Source: Peribacillus muralis (GTDB taxonomy: Bacteria > Bacillota > Bacilli > Bacillales > DSM-1321). Taken from it: a stretch of 64,000 nt of DNA. Where the stretch lies: positions 346,899-410,898 of the forward strand of contig NZ_LMBV01000001.1 of assembly GCF_001439925.1 (NCBI RefSeq), given 5' to 3'. A program made the position numbers and the translations under genes. Below the pieces are notes generated by a model. That model made no database searches, was not told where the DNA came from, and worked only from the letters and a program-made list of their open reading frames with translations. This document shows positions 28,492-37,535 of this stretch, piece by piece. Numbering within the stretch: position 1 is the stretch's first letter; each line of letters opens with the position of its first letter.

Positions 28492-30666
28492 GTGAATAAA
28501 AAGAAAAAGAAAAAGACGCATGTACCTTTCAGATTGAATATTCTTTTCTTTTTAGTGTTTGTTTTGTTTTCCGCTCTCATTTTACGCTTAGGTGTTGTAC
28601 AGATTGTGTATGGTGATGATTACCGGCGTGAAATTGAAAGAACAGAGGAAGTGACCGTGAATAATTCGGTGCCCCGCGGGAAAATGTATGACCGGAACTT
28701 GAAGCTGATGGTCGACAACCAACCACTGGATGCAATTACATATACACGACAGCAAGGTACGAAGACAGCAGATATGGTGGAAACCGCCGAGAAACTCGCA
28801 AAGTTGATCGAAAAAGATACGGACAAAGTGACTGAACGCGATATGAAGGATTTTTGGATATTGAATAATCCGGAGTTGGCTGAAAAAAAGGTTACCACTA
28901 AAGAAAGAAAGAAAGTCGAAGAGGGTGAGCTGGAAGAGAGTGACCTGTATAAGATTCAGCTCGACCGGATAACAGAGGATGAAATAAAACTATCCGACAA
29001 GGATATGGAAACCCTCGCGATATACAGGGAGTTTGCCAGCGGATATGCCCTTACGCCACAGATTGTAAAAAACAAGAAAGTAACGAAAGAAGAATTCGCC
29101 AGGGTCAGTGAAAACCTTGATTCCCTCCCAGGGGTGGATATATCAACAGATTGGGATCGTTTTTATACGTATAATAAAACACTTAAATCTGTATTGGGCA
29201 AAGTTTCTTCTTCTGAAGAAGGCTTGCCTAGTGAAAGTCTCAACTATTACTTAGCCCGTGACTACAGTCGGAATGATCGTGTAGGGAAGAGTTATATAGA
29301 GCTGCAATACGAAGATATCCTCCAAGGGCAGAAAGCGAAAGTAAGGAATGTGACTGATAAATCAGGAAATGTCGTCGACTCCGAAGTGATCTCTGAAGGG
29401 CAGCGTGGAAAAGACCTTATCTTGACGGTTGATATGGACTTACAGCTGGCAACAGAAAAAATCATTGAAAAGCAGTTGATCGCCAAGAAAAAAATGGGTA
29501 ACACCAAGTTTTTGGATAGAGCCTTTGTCGTCATGATGGACCCTGATACGGGGGAAGTTTTGACGATGGCAGGAAAGAAATATGAAAAGGATCCGAAAAC
29601 AGGGAAATCCTCCATTGAGGACTTTGCTTTAGGAAATATCACGACTTCCTATACGATGGGGTCAGCCGTGAAAGGTGCAACTGTATTAACCGGCTATCAG
29701 CAAGGCGCGATTCAGCCTGGCACGTCCTTTTACGATACGAAGTTGAGAATCAAAGGTACACCGCCCAAAGGTTCATATAGTGACTTCGGGAACATCAATG
29801 ATTTGACCGCATTAAAGGTTTCTTCGAACGTTTATATGTTCAGAACGGCAATTAATATTGCAGGTGCGCACTATGTACCGAATGAACCTTTGAACATTAG
29901 TTCAGGCGCGTTTTCGACGATGCGGAATTCATTTGCCCAGTTTGGCTTGGGTGTGCGCACGGGAATCGATCTTCCAAATGAAATGAGCGGTTTCAAAGGT
30001 TCCGAAGTATCTCCAGGTAAGCTTCTTGATCTCGCTATCGGCCAGTATGATACGTACACGCCGATGCAGCTCGTGCAATATGTTTCAGCAATTGCCAATG
30101 GCGGAAACCGCATGAAGCCTCACATGGTCAAGGAAATTCGTGATCCGGTCGATAACAACGAGGAATTGGGACCTGTCGCCGAAGACGTTTCACCGACGGT
30201 CATGAATCGCCTGGATATGAAGGAAGACTGGATCAAGCGCGTCCAGAGCGGCTTCGAGAAAGTTTCAATGGAGCAAGGCGGGACAGCTTATAGGTTTTTC
30301 GGGGATAAACCTTATACAGTCGCTGCTAAAACAGGGACGGCTGAAGCGTTCTATGATGGACCGGACCGGGAGAAGTTTAGCGAGCCCCAAGAAACGATGA
30401 ACATCACGATGGTGGGCTATGCACCTGCTAAAAACCCTGAAGTTGCATTTGCGGTCGTCGTACCGTGGGCATATCAGGGCCATACGGGTCATGACATGAG
30501 TAAAGAAATAGGTGAGGAAATCATGGACACGTATTTCAAACTGAAAAAAGAACGGGAAAAGAAGAAAGATGAAGATACAGACAAATCGACTGATTTAAAA
30601 GTAGAGAATGGTAAAGACGTACAAAAAGACCAGGCAGAAGTTAGAAAAAGCCAGGAAAATGAATGA
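28492..30666 (+). CDS. pbpA: Class B penicillin-binding protein 2A (transpeptidase)
   Basis: Elongation-type class B PBP that cross-links peptidoglycan outside the membrane. It has a basic N-terminus, one membrane anchor (about residues 15-36) and a long dimerisation/pedestal domain. In the transpeptidase domain SxxK is S391-A-V-K394, SxN is S444-S-N446, and KTG begins at K613. The C-terminal tail is lysine- and glutamate-rich. GTG 28492 is preferred because the in-frame GTG at 28480 abuts the AAAGGA site. It precedes the pst operon, as in B. subtilis. Confidence 0.95.
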   Translation: MNKKKKKKTHVPFRLNILFFLVFVLFSALILRLGVVQIVYGDDYRREIERTEEVTVNNSVPRGKMYDRNLKLMVDNQPLDAITYTRQQGTKTADMVETAEKLAKLIEKDTDKVTERDMKDFWILNNPELAEKKVTTKERKKVEEGELEESDLYKIQLDRITEDEIKLSDKDMETLAIYREFASGYALTPQIVKNKKVTKEEFARVSENLDSLPGVDISTDWDRFYTYNKTLKSVLGKVSSSEEGLPSESLNYYLARDYSRNDRVGKSYIELQYEDILQGQKAKVRNVTDKSGNVVDSEVISEGQRGKDLILTVDMDLQLATEKIIEKQLIAKKKMGNTKFLDRAFVVMMDPDTGEVLTMAGKKYEKDPKTGKSSIEDFALGNITTSYTMGSAVKGATVLTGYQQGAIQPGTSFYDTKLRIKGTPPKGSYSDFGNINDLTALKVSSNVYMFRTAINIAGAHYVPNEPLNISSGAFSTMRNSFAQFGLGVRTGIDLPNEMSGFKGSEVSPGKLLDLAIGQYDTYTPMQLVQYVSAIANGGNRMKPHMVKEIRDPVDNNEELGPVAEDVSPTVMNRLDMKEDWIKRVQSGFEKVSMEQGGTAYRFFGDKPYTVAAKTGTAEAFYDGPDREKFSEPQETMNITMVGYAPAKNPEVAFAVVVPWAYQGHTGHDMSKEIGEEIMDTYFKLKKEREKKKDEDTDKSTDLKVENGKDVQKDQAEVRKSQENE

Positions 30667-30671
30667 AGTCA

Positions 30672-30712
30672 AAGCACGTTTTCGGATAAAACCGAAGACG
30701 TGTTTTTTTTTC
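30672..30712 (+). terminator. Terminator after pbpA
   Basis: CACGTTTTCGG pairs with CCGAAGACGTG, followed by nine T residues. Confidence 0.87.
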
Positions 30713-30732
30713 ATCCATCCTGTTTTGACATC

Positions 30733-30807
30733 TTTACAATTCGCACACAATAATTTACGGAATATTTACAAATGCTTTAAACGGGGTTTACAGTCTGAAA
30801 GTATGAT
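30733..30807 (+). promoter_or_regulatory. PhoP box array and promoter of the pst operon
   Basis: TTTACA-like hexamers lie at 30733 (TTTACA), 30754 (TTTACG), 30765 (TTTACA), 30776 (TTTAAA) and 30787 (TTTACA). The last four are exactly 11 bases apart. B. subtilis PhoP boxes are TTHACA hexamers with about five bases between them, so this is a strong Pho-regulon signature. TATGAT at 30802-30807 is a plausible -10. Induction under phosphate limitation is inferred. Confidence 0.85.
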
Positions 30808-30856
30808 TTGGTTGTAGGACAAAATATTCATATAAAATTCTTAGGGGGATTTACAA

Positions 30857-31819
30857 ATGAGACGTTTCAAAGGTATTGCAATGACTGTAGTTATGGGTGG
30901 AGTAATTGCAGTGGCGGCAGGTTGTGGATCTGATGACGCTAAGACAAGCAGCAGCGAAGGAAAAGGATCGGGCCAACTGCAGGGAGAAGTGATTACCGAT
31001 GGTTCTTCAACGGTCTTCCCGATCATGGAGGCAGTTGCAGAGGAATATATGGGTACACAGCCTGATGTGAAGGTTTCAGTGGGAGCGTCAGGAACAGGTG
31101 GGGGATTCAAGAAATTCATCGCTGGTGATACGGATCTAGCCAATGCATCCCGTCCGGTCAAAGAAGAAGAAACTGCCTTACTTGAAGAAAAGGGAGTTAA
31201 ATATACAGAGTTGAAACTGGCATTTGACGGTATTTCAATCGTTGCCAATAAAGATAATGAATTCATCGATTCACTAACAGTTGAAGAACTTCAAAAACTA
31301 TGGGTTGATAATGGAAAGGTGAAGAAATGGTCTGATATACGCCCTGAATGGCCGAAGGAAGAAATTAAATTCTACTCTCCGGGAACAGATTCAGGCACAT
31401 ATGATTATTTCAATGAAGTGATCCTTGAAGAAAAACCGATGGTGGAAAATGCCACGCTTTCCGAGGATGATAACGTTCTTGTACAAGGCGTGGAAGGTGA
31501 TAAAAATGCGATTGGATTCTTCGGTTATGCCTACTACTCTGAAAATAAAGATAAGCTGAAGATCCTTTCCATCGACAACGGCAAAGGTGCCGTAGAGCCA
31601 ACGCATGAAACGATTAAAAGTGGGGAGTATGCACCATTGTCACGTCCGCTTTACACATATGTAGCCAATAAGTCGGTAGCTGAAAAAGAACAAGTTGCAG
31701 ATTATACTCAATTCGTCATTGAAAATGCAGGAGAGCTTGCAGAAGAAGTGGGATATATCAGCCTGCCAGAAGAAGAGTATCAGAAAGATCTTGATAAATT
31801 AAAAGAATTGGAAAAATAA
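30857..31819 (+). CDS. pstS: Phosphate ABC transporter substrate-binding lipoprotein PstS
   Basis: Extracellular phosphate receptor of the high-affinity Pst system. The signal peptide ends in a lipobox (AVAAGC, lipidated Cys23). Phosphate-binding motifs are visible: DGSSTVFP, SGTGGGFKKF and SPGTDSGTYDYF. The length is 320 residues. GGGGG precedes ATG 30857. It is first in pstSCAB-phoU, behind PhoP-type boxes, and separated from pstC by a hairpin. Confidence 0.97.
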   Translation: MRRFKGIAMTVVMGGVIAVAAGCGSDDAKTSSSEGKGSGQLQGEVITDGSSTVFPIMEAVAEEYMGTQPDVKVSVGASGTGGGFKKFIAGDTDLANASRPVKEEETALLEEKGVKYTELKLAFDGISIVANKDNEFIDSLTVEELQKLWVDNGKVKKWSDIRPEWPKEEIKFYSPGTDSGTYDYFNEVILEEKPMVENATLSEDDNVLVQGVEGDKNAIGFFGYAYYSENKDKLKILSIDNGKGAVEPTHETIKSGEYAPLSRPLYTYVANKSVAEKEQVADYTQFVIENAGELAEEVGYISLPEEEYQKDLDKLKELEK

Positions 31820-31842
31820 ACGATATTACAGGCTATTGAAAT

Positions 31843-31867
31843 CCCGCCTTGACTCGATTAAGGCGGG
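31843..31867 (+). other. Hairpin between pstS and pstC
   Basis: CCCGCCTT pairs with AAGGCGGG around a nine-base loop, with no T run. It may stabilise the pstS message or act as a partial terminator, giving more PstS than permease. Confidence 0.7.
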
Positions 31868-31918
31868 GGTAACAGCTTGTAAATCCAAAAATTGCGTGTC
31901 TGAAATGGAGGATGCAAG

Positions 31919-32857
31919 TTGGAACTTAGAAAAACAGAAACCTATTCTGTACAGCAAATGATCCTGGAAAAGAAAAGTAAGAAAAAAATCAATATGGAAA
32001 AAGTCATGCCTAAGCTTTTGTTCCTTATGGCGGCAATTTCCGTTTTTACTACAATCGGGATCATCCTGACCCTTATATTTGAAACGTTTATCTTTTTTGA
32101 CAGAGTGTCCATCGTCAAATTTTTGACAGAAGCTAAATGGCTCCCATTTGCTTCCACACCTTCCTATGGGATTATGCCCCTTGTCATTGGGACGTTGAAG
32201 ATCACAGTCATAGCAGCGGTGGTTGCAGTTCCAATAGGGCTTGCAACAGCCATTTTCTTGAGTGAATATGCATCTGAGAAAACACGGAGAATCATCAAGC
32301 CGATTTTAGAAGTTTTAGCTGGGATTCCTACTATCGTTTACGGCTTCTTTGCCTTAACTTTTGTAACACCGGTTTTGCGGGATCTTTTTCCTTCCCTTGA
32401 CATGTTCAATGCTTTAAGTCCTGGAATCGTTGTAGGTATCATGATCATGCCGATGATAGCCTCTTTGTCGGAAGATGCCCTTGTATCAGTGCCGAAGTCG
32501 ATTCGCGAAGGTGCGTATGCTTTAGGAGCAACGAAACTCGAAACGACGATTAAAGTGGTATTGCCAGCAGCCATCTCAGGAATTGTGGCTTCCATCGTTC
32601 TTGCTTTATCCAGAGCGATCGGGGAAACGATGATTGTGAGTGTTGCCGGTGGCTCGACCCCAAACATGAGCATGGATGTGACGTCATCGATCCAAACGAT
32701 GACTGCTTATATCGTACAGGTCAGTTCGGGGGATGCAGGGTACGGGACAACGATTTACTACAGCATATATGCGGTTGGTATGACACTGTTCGTCTTTACG
32801 CTCATCATGAATTTACTGGCGCAGTTCATCTCTCGCAAGTTCAGGGAGGAATATTAA
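31919..32857 (+). CDS. pstC: Phosphate ABC transporter permease PstC
   Basis: Inner-membrane permease subunit of the Pst importer. About six hydrophobic segments follow a charged N-terminal tail. The BPD-type EAA motif (REGAYALGATKLETTIKVVLPAAISGI) lies near residue 195. The 312-residue length is normal. TTG 31919 is the start, with GGAGG eight bases upstream. pstA begins three bases after its stop. Confidence 0.95.
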   Translation: MELRKTETYSVQQMILEKKSKKKINMEKVMPKLLFLMAAISVFTTIGIILTLIFETFIFFDRVSIVKFLTEAKWLPFASTPSYGIMPLVIGTLKITVIAAVVAVPIGLATAIFLSEYASEKTRRIIKPILEVLAGIPTIVYGFFALTFVTPVLRDLFPSLDMFNALSPGIVVGIMIMPMIASLSEDALVSVPKSIREGAYALGATKLETTIKVVLPAAISGIVASIVLALSRAIGETMIVSVAGGSTPNMSMDVTSSIQTMTAYIVQVSSGDAGYGTTIYYSIYAVGMTLFVFTLIMNLLAQFISRKFREEY

Positions 32858-32860
32858 GAC

Positions 32861-33739
32861 ATGAAGCTGATAAACAAAAGTCAAGTTGCAAAAAAGATGC
32901 CCGTCAGGCTGGCCGTAAATACGGTATGTAAAGGATTGTTCTTCTTGGCAACACTGGTTGGCCTCATCGTTTTGGCCATCTTATTTTATCGGATATTCAC
33001 TCAAGGAATTGGTAGTCTGAATGGGGATTTCCTGCAGAATTTCGCTTCGAGGAAACCGGAAGAAGCTGGAATAAAGGCAGCATTGATCGGGTCGATCTGG
33101 TTGATGGTAGTCGTGGCTCCAGTTTCCCTGCTGCTTGGTGTCGGAACGGCCATTTATTTAGAGGAATATGCCAGGAAAAATTGGATCACCACTTTCATCA
33201 AAGTGAATATTTCCAATCTGGCAGGTGTCCCGTCAATAGTATTTGGACTGCTGGGCTTAACGGTTTTCGTCCGTGCGCTGGCATTGGATCGGTCCATATT
33301 GGCAGCAGGCTTGACGATGAGCCTACTCGTTCTTCCAGTCATCATAGTAGCTGCCCAAGAGGCCATACGTGCAGTACCGCGTGATTTAAGGGAAGCTTCC
33401 TTTGGAATGGGTGCAACAAAGTGGCAGACGATATTGAAAGTGGTCCTGCCGGCTGCGGTACCTGGTATTTTAACTGGGGGAATACTGGCTTTGTCACGGG
33501 CAATCGGTGAAACGGCGCCACTTGTGGTGGTTGGCATACCGATGTTCATCGCCTTTTTACCACAAACGGTCATGGATACATTTACAGTTCTGCCGATGCA
33601 AATCTATAATTGGACATCTCGTCCACAGGAGGAATTCCAGCAGGTTGCTGCCGCGGGAATCATCGTTTTACTCATCCTGTTAATTTTTATGAATTCAATA
33701 GCGGTTTTAATTCGAAATAAATTCCAGAAAAGATACTAA
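32861..33739 (+). CDS. pstA: Phosphate ABC transporter permease PstA
   Basis: Second permease subunit, 292 residues, with about six hydrophobic segments. The EAA loop ([27 protein letters not shown]) is present, and [15 protein letters not shown] is typical of PstA. AGGGAGG lies within the end of pstC. pstB follows after 16 bases. Confidence 0.96.
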   Translation: MKLINKSQVAKKMPVRLAVNTVCKGLFFLATLVGLIVLAILFYRIFTQGIGSLNGDFLQNFASRKPEEAGIKAALIGSIWLMVVVAPVSLLLGVGTAIYLEEYARKNWITTFIKVNISNLAGVPSIVFGLLGLTVFVRALALDRSILAAGLTMSLLVLPVIIVAAQEAIRAVPRDLREASFGMGATKWQTILKVVLPAAVPGILTGGILALSRAIGETAPLVVVGIPMFIAFLPQTVMDTFTVLPMQIYNWTSRPQEEFQQVAAAGIIVLLILLIFMNSIAVLIRNKFQKRY

Positions 33740-33755
33740 TAGGAGGAAGGAAAGC

Positions 33756-34583
33756 ATGAATATGACCTTAATGAGAGAAAATGAGTCACCGGCTAACGGG
33801 TTCGAAAATGTCGAGTCCGTTCCCTTTTCGGAAAAGGTATATGAAACGTCAAATCTCAATTTATGGTATGGAGAAAACCATGCTTTGAAAAATATTAATT
33901 TGGATATGCATCAAAATGAGGTGACAGCCATCATAGGACCTTCAGGATGTGGGAAATCCACCTACATCAAAACATTGAACAGAATGATCGAACTCGTCCC
34001 GGACGTCAAAACGACAGGACAGATCAAATACAGAAACAGAAATATCCTTGATCAGTCCTACAAGGTTGAAGACTTACGGACACAGGTGGGCATGGTCTTC
34101 CAAAAACCAAATCCATTTCCTAAATCCATATATGATAATGTGGTCTACGGACCAAGGATTCATGGCATCAAAAACAAAAAGGTTCTCGATGAAATCGTGG
34201 AAAAGAGTTTAAAAGGGGCAGCCATTTGGGATGAAGTGAAAGACCGTCTGCATGAAAATGCATATGGACTTTCAGGTGGACAGCAACAGCGTCTTTGTAT
34301 CGCCAGATGTTTGGCAATCGAACCGGATGTCATATTAATGGATGAACCGACTTCCGCCCTTGATCCGATTTCCACATTGAAAATTGAAGAATTAGTCCAG
34401 GAACTGAAAAAGGACTTCAGCATCATCATCGTTACCCATAACATGCAGCAAGCAGCGCGTATCTCTGATCGAACGGCCTTCTTCTTAAATGGGGAAGTCA
34501 TCGAATATTCTGATACCAATACCATCTTCTCTAATCCGAATGATAAAAGGACAGAAGATTACATTACCGGACGCTTCGGTTAA
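33756..34583 (+). CDS. pstB: Phosphate ABC transporter ATP-binding protein PstB
   Basis: ATPase of the Pst importer, 275 residues. Walker A is [12 protein letters not shown], the signature [16 protein letters not shown], and Walker [14 protein letters not shown]. The N-terminal extension of about 30 residues before the ABC core is typical of bacillar PstB. AGGAGG precedes ATG 33756. Only one pstB copy is present here, whereas B. subtilis has two. Confidence 0.97.
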   Translation: MNMTLMRENESPANGFENVESVPFSEKVYETSNLNLWYGENHALKNINLDMHQNEVTAIIGPSGCGKSTYIKTLNRMIELVPDVKTTGQIKYRNRNILDQSYKVEDLRTQVGMVFQKPNPFPKSIYDNVVYGPRIHGIKNKKVLDEIVEKSLKGAAIWDEVKDRLHENAYGLSGGQQQRLCIARCLAIEPDVILMDEPTSALDPISTLKIEELVQELKKDFSIIIVTHNMQQAARISDRTAFFLNGEVIEYSDTNTIFSNPNDKRTEDYITGRFG

Positions 34584-34603
34584 AGAGAAAGGGAGATGCG
34601 ATA

Positions 34604-35257
34604 ATGGTCGTTCGTGAAAATTTCGAGCTTCAGTTGAAAGAGTTACAAGAGAAAATAGTGAGGTTGGCTAATTTAGCTTCAGGGGCAATATCAAAATCAT
34701 ATGCAGCACTGGAAAACAATAATGTTGATGATGCTCTTGAAGTTATTGATGATGATACAATAGCTGATTTGCTGGAAGAGGAAATTAATGACTTTGCGAT
34801 TTTACTGATTGCGAAGCAGCAGCCGGTTGCAATTGATTTGCGGCGTATCATTGCTGCCATAAAAATTGCCTCGGATATTGAAAGGATGGCGGACTTTGGC
34901 GTCAATATCGCTAAATCAGCCATCCGAATCGGTGACCAGCCATTTATTCTGCCTTTAACACCTTTAAGGCAGATGCATGATATTACATTAAAGATGATTG
35001 AACTTTCGATAGAAGCATTTGAGAAGGAAGATGTTGTCCTTTCAAGAGAAATCATTGAAATGGATGATGAGGTCGATCGCTTTTATGGAGAGATGATTCG
35101 AAGTCTCCTTCGACTTTCAGATGAAAAAAACCTACAGCAGGTCACACAGCTTTCCTTAATTGCCCGATATTTAGAAAGAACGGCAGATCATACAACGAAT
35201 ATCGCAGAAAATATTTATTTCCTTGTAAGAGGGAGATACATCGGCAGAAATGAATGA
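34604..35257 (+). CDS. phoU: Phosphate signalling protein PhoU
   Basis: Helical two-repeat protein of 217 residues that negatively modulates Pst and Pho signalling in many bacteria. The metal-binding repeats (ExxxD patterns in IASDIERMADFGVNIAKSA and IARYLERTADHTTNIAE) are both present. It is the last gene of the pst operon and ends in a strong hairpin. B. subtilis lacks phoU at this place, so this is a difference from the model strain. Confidence 0.96.
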   Translation: MVVRENFELQLKELQEKIVRLANLASGAISKSYAALENNNVDDALEVIDDDTIADLLEEEINDFAILLIAKQQPVAIDLRRIIAAIKIASDIERMADFGVNIAKSAIRIGDQPFILPLTPLRQMHDITLKMIELSIEAFEKEDVVLSREIIEMDDEVDRFYGEMIRSLLRLSDEKNLQQVTQLSLIARYLERTADHTTNIAENIYFLVRGRYIGRNE

Positions 35258-35272
35258 TCTGAACCATAAGTT

Positions 35273-35305
35273 AAAAAAAAGAGGCTTTTTACAAAGCCTC
35301 TTTTA
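35273..35305. terminator. Bidirectional terminator after phoU
   Basis: AGAGGCTTT/AAAGCCTCT hairpin with A8 on the left and TTTTATT on the right, between convergent genes. Confidence 0.9.
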
Positions 35306-35313
35306 TTCATTGA

Positions 35314-35754
35314 CTAATGAGATAACGTATTGGCCAATTGCCGATAGGTCATCGTATTGGTGACCACAAACTCGCCGATTTGTATTTTTTTCGAGAAGTC
35401 ATGCTCGTTCATGTACGTTTCAAACTCAGCTGCGTCATCGATGATCTTTTCTTCAACAAGCATAGTGGCAATCTCCGCTGAAGTCATATTCGATTTGACT
35501 TTCATGGTATAGGAGACGATGGGGGTTTGCTCCACCTTCGGCTTTTGATCGATGTCCCTTGACGGCTTTAAAGCCTGCTGCGCTTCCTTATTAGGAAGAG
35601 AGACGGTGAAACCGTCTTTCTCGAGCAGTTCCTTGGCCTCGTCACTGGTCAAATCGCTCCCTTTAATTATTCCGGTGCCATAATAACAGCCGGCAAAGAT
35701 GCAAGTCGTGAAGATGATGCCGGCTGAAAAACCCTGCAGTCTTCCCTTAATCAT
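35314..35754 (-). CDS. yqzC: YqzC-like protein with MltG/YceG-type N-terminal region
   Basis: About 146 residues. An N-terminal membrane anchor (about 6-25) is followed by a short domain ending in MTSAEIATMLVEEKIIDDAAEFETYMNEH ... IGEFVVTNTMTYRQLANTL. This resembles the LysM-like part of the MltG/YceG family, but the catalytic transglycosylase domain is missing. Position next to the pst operon fits B. subtilis yqzC. The start at 35754 has GGGG at good distance; ATG 35760 is too close. It overlaps the end of yqzD. Confidence 0.75.
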   Translation of the reverse strand: MIKGRLQGFSAGIIFTTCIFAGCYYGTGIIKGSDLTSDEAKELLEKDGFTVSLPNKEAQQALKPSRDIDQKPKVEQTPIVSYTMKVKSNMTSAEIATMLVEEKIIDDAAEFETYMNEHDFSKKIQIGEFVVTNTMTYRQLANTLSH

Positions 35755-36139
35755 GATCATTTCCCCGCATTCCCTGTTGTTCGATGACCGACAGGGTTTG
35801 TTCCTCGGTTAAGGAGGATTGTTTAGCGATTTGTGCCAAAGAAAGCCCTTGTCTGTATAAGGATAGAACTTGGCTCTTTAGAATTTCATGAATCGGTTCA
35901 AGATCCCCGGAAGAGACCGGTGGATGCTGGAATCTAGCTTTTACGGATGAAACGGGATCATCCTCGATGATGCCTTCAAGAATTTTCACTTTCTTTTTTA
36001 ATTGATACATATCGTGCATATACGTTATCGTCATTTGTTCTAAGTCTTCTTCTAATTTGGCGACTTTATCTTTACTGAAAAAGGAAAGGATAAGAAGAAT
36101 GATCGCTAACGAGAAAAGTAGGATGATTAAGGTTTCCAT
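35747..36139 (-). CDS. yqzD: YqzD-like membrane-anchored protein
   Basis: A 130-residue protein with an N-terminal membrane helix (residues 2-20), a coiled-coil-prone segment (KDKVAKLEEDLEQMTITYMHDMYQLKKKV, about 23-53) and a C-terminal HTH-like helix pair (LYRQGLSLAQIAKQSSLTEEQ). Neighbourhood matches B. subtilis yqzD. The function is unknown. ATG 36139 is preceded by GAGGTGAAAAC; longer in-frame starts lack a ribosome site. Confidence 0.72.
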   Translation of the reverse strand: METLIILLFSLAIILLILSFFSKDKVAKLEEDLEQMTITYMHDMYQLKKKVKILEGIIEDDPVSSVKARFQHPPVSSGDLEPIHEILKSQVLSLYRQGLSLAQIAKQSSLTEEQTLSVIEQQGMRGNDHD

Positions 36140-36547
36140 GTTTTCACCTCGGAAAATAATTTTCGACATATACTTGTATTTTACACAAATTTTAAAAAAA
36201 ATGGCGAATTTCATATTTTTATAGCTAGGGCAGCGGCAATACGCTTCATTTTTTTATTTGTTTTATTTCAAATTATTGTCGAAAGCTATCATGATTTTAC
36301 ACGTTGAAAAAAAAAATGAGCAGGAATCGGGGAATAAAACCTTTGCTTAATAACTTGCATAAAATTCGACAAAATGTGTTTATTGTCCATAAGCCCAATC
36401 AATGCTAACATGAAGATAGAATAAATTGGAAAACGAAATATTATGAATATTGAAATTAATTGAGTGTGCAAAATTCAGGTGAGTCGTTTCACTGTCAGCG
36501 CCTAACGATAAGCTATTTAAAAATAGAGAAGGGGAAGGGATGATTAT
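36140..36547. other. Intergenic region, no gene recognised
   Basis: About 400 very AT-rich bases between the divergent yqzD and the next forward gene. It presumably holds both promoters, but none stands out. I see no small gene with a ribosome site. Confidence 0.5.
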
Positions 36548-37156
36548 ATGAATTCGTTATACGCATATATGCCGCAGGATAATCAAGATCTATTTCGTAA
36601 GGGATTGAAGGCCGGTTTATGGATGGATGAGAGTTTTGATTGGTATCCTGAGGAAGATATGATGAGTCATCCTAATGGAGAGATACGGACACTGCTACAA
36701 ACCTTCACACAAGGGCAGGTTACCTTTTCCAAGTTCACGATCAGGAATACTTCATTTGAGATTAAGCGTCCCAAAATATTTTTCCACTATGAAAACGCTT
36801 TCGAAAGACAGGCAGTGGCTTTTTATAGCCCGAATGAACGGGCCATATTACATGTAGCGCCCCAATCGATTGCCTTATTAGGGGGCTTGGTAAAGGGGAA
36901 AAGCATCTCTCAATATTGCATTCAAGGCAAAGGAAGCCTTTATCAGGAGGGTTGCTTCAAATCATTGAAAGAAGGACTTCTGGCGTACTCACCGCTCGCC
37001 AAGGGGGAGGTAACCAGCATGTTCACACTGGAGACGGAGATTCTGCCGAAAGAGTGTGTCGAAGCGGTGGCTTGGGTCGTTCATGCTGAAACGAAGGAGG
37101 ATGCGAAAGTCATCAATAATCAGCTGCTGCTGACGATGCAAAACGTAACGATTTGA
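36548..37156 (+). CDS. Uncharacterised 202-residue protein
   Basis: The gene starts at ATG 36548 behind a GAAGGGAAGGGATG purine stretch. The product is soluble, with no signal peptide or membrane helix. It contains alternating hydrophobic stretches that look like beta strands (VTFSKFTIRNTSFEIKRPKIFF, AILHVAPQSIALLGG, SMFTLETEIL) and ends VINNQLLLTMQNVTI. I do not recognise the family. It stands alone between yqzD (divergent) and rpmG. A beta-sandwich domain is a guess from the strand pattern only. Confidence 0.7.
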   Translation: MNSLYAYMPQDNQDLFRKGLKAGLWMDESFDWYPEEDMMSHPNGEIRTLLQTFTQGQVTFSKFTIRNTSFEIKRPKIFFHYENAFERQAVAFYSPNERAILHVAPQSIALLGGLVKGKSISQYCIQGKGSLYQEGCFKSLKEGLLAYSPLAKGEVTSMFTLETEILPKECVEAVAWVVHAETKEDAKVINNQLLLTMQNVTI

Positions 37157-37273
37157 ATTAGTTAAAAGTTAATGTTCGATTTCCCAAAAAACATACTAGC
37201 AATTCGCATTGAATAATGCTATTATAGAAAAGTCCTATGTGAAAAAGTCAATATGTTTGGAGGGAAATACACA

Positions 37274-37423
37274 ATGCGCGTAAATATTACATTAGCTTGC
37301 ACTGAATGTGGAGACCGTAACTATATTTCTAAAAAAAATAAACGTAACAATCCAGACCGTCTTGAGCTTAAAAAATACTGCTCAAGAGAAAAACGCAGCA
37401 CAACTCACCGCGAAACAAAGTAA
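37274..37423 (+). CDS. rpmG: 50S ribosomal protein L33
   Basis: A 49-residue ribosomal protein ([17 protein letters not shown]...). The first zinc cysteine pair is intact (Cys9, Cys12), while the second pair is reduced to Cys36 (KKYCSREK), so only three cysteines remain. It fits RpmGA, which is found at this place in B. subtilis. TTGGAGGG precedes ATG 37274 and a terminator follows. Confidence 0.93.
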   Translation: MRVNITLACTECGDRNYISKKNKRNNPDRLELKKYCSREKRSTTHRETK

Positions 37424-37424
37424 G

Positions 37425-37452
37425 CAACAGGATTTTTCCTGTTGTTTTTTTT
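37425..37452 (+). terminator. Terminator after rpmG
   Basis: CAACAGG/CCTGTTG hairpin followed by eight T residues. Confidence 0.88.
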
Positions 37453-37535
37453 ATGCTTTTTTATGGTCATGCGGACGTTTCGTAAACGAACTGCTATTTT
37501 AAGATACTAACAGTAGCTGAGCAAAGGAATGAGAT

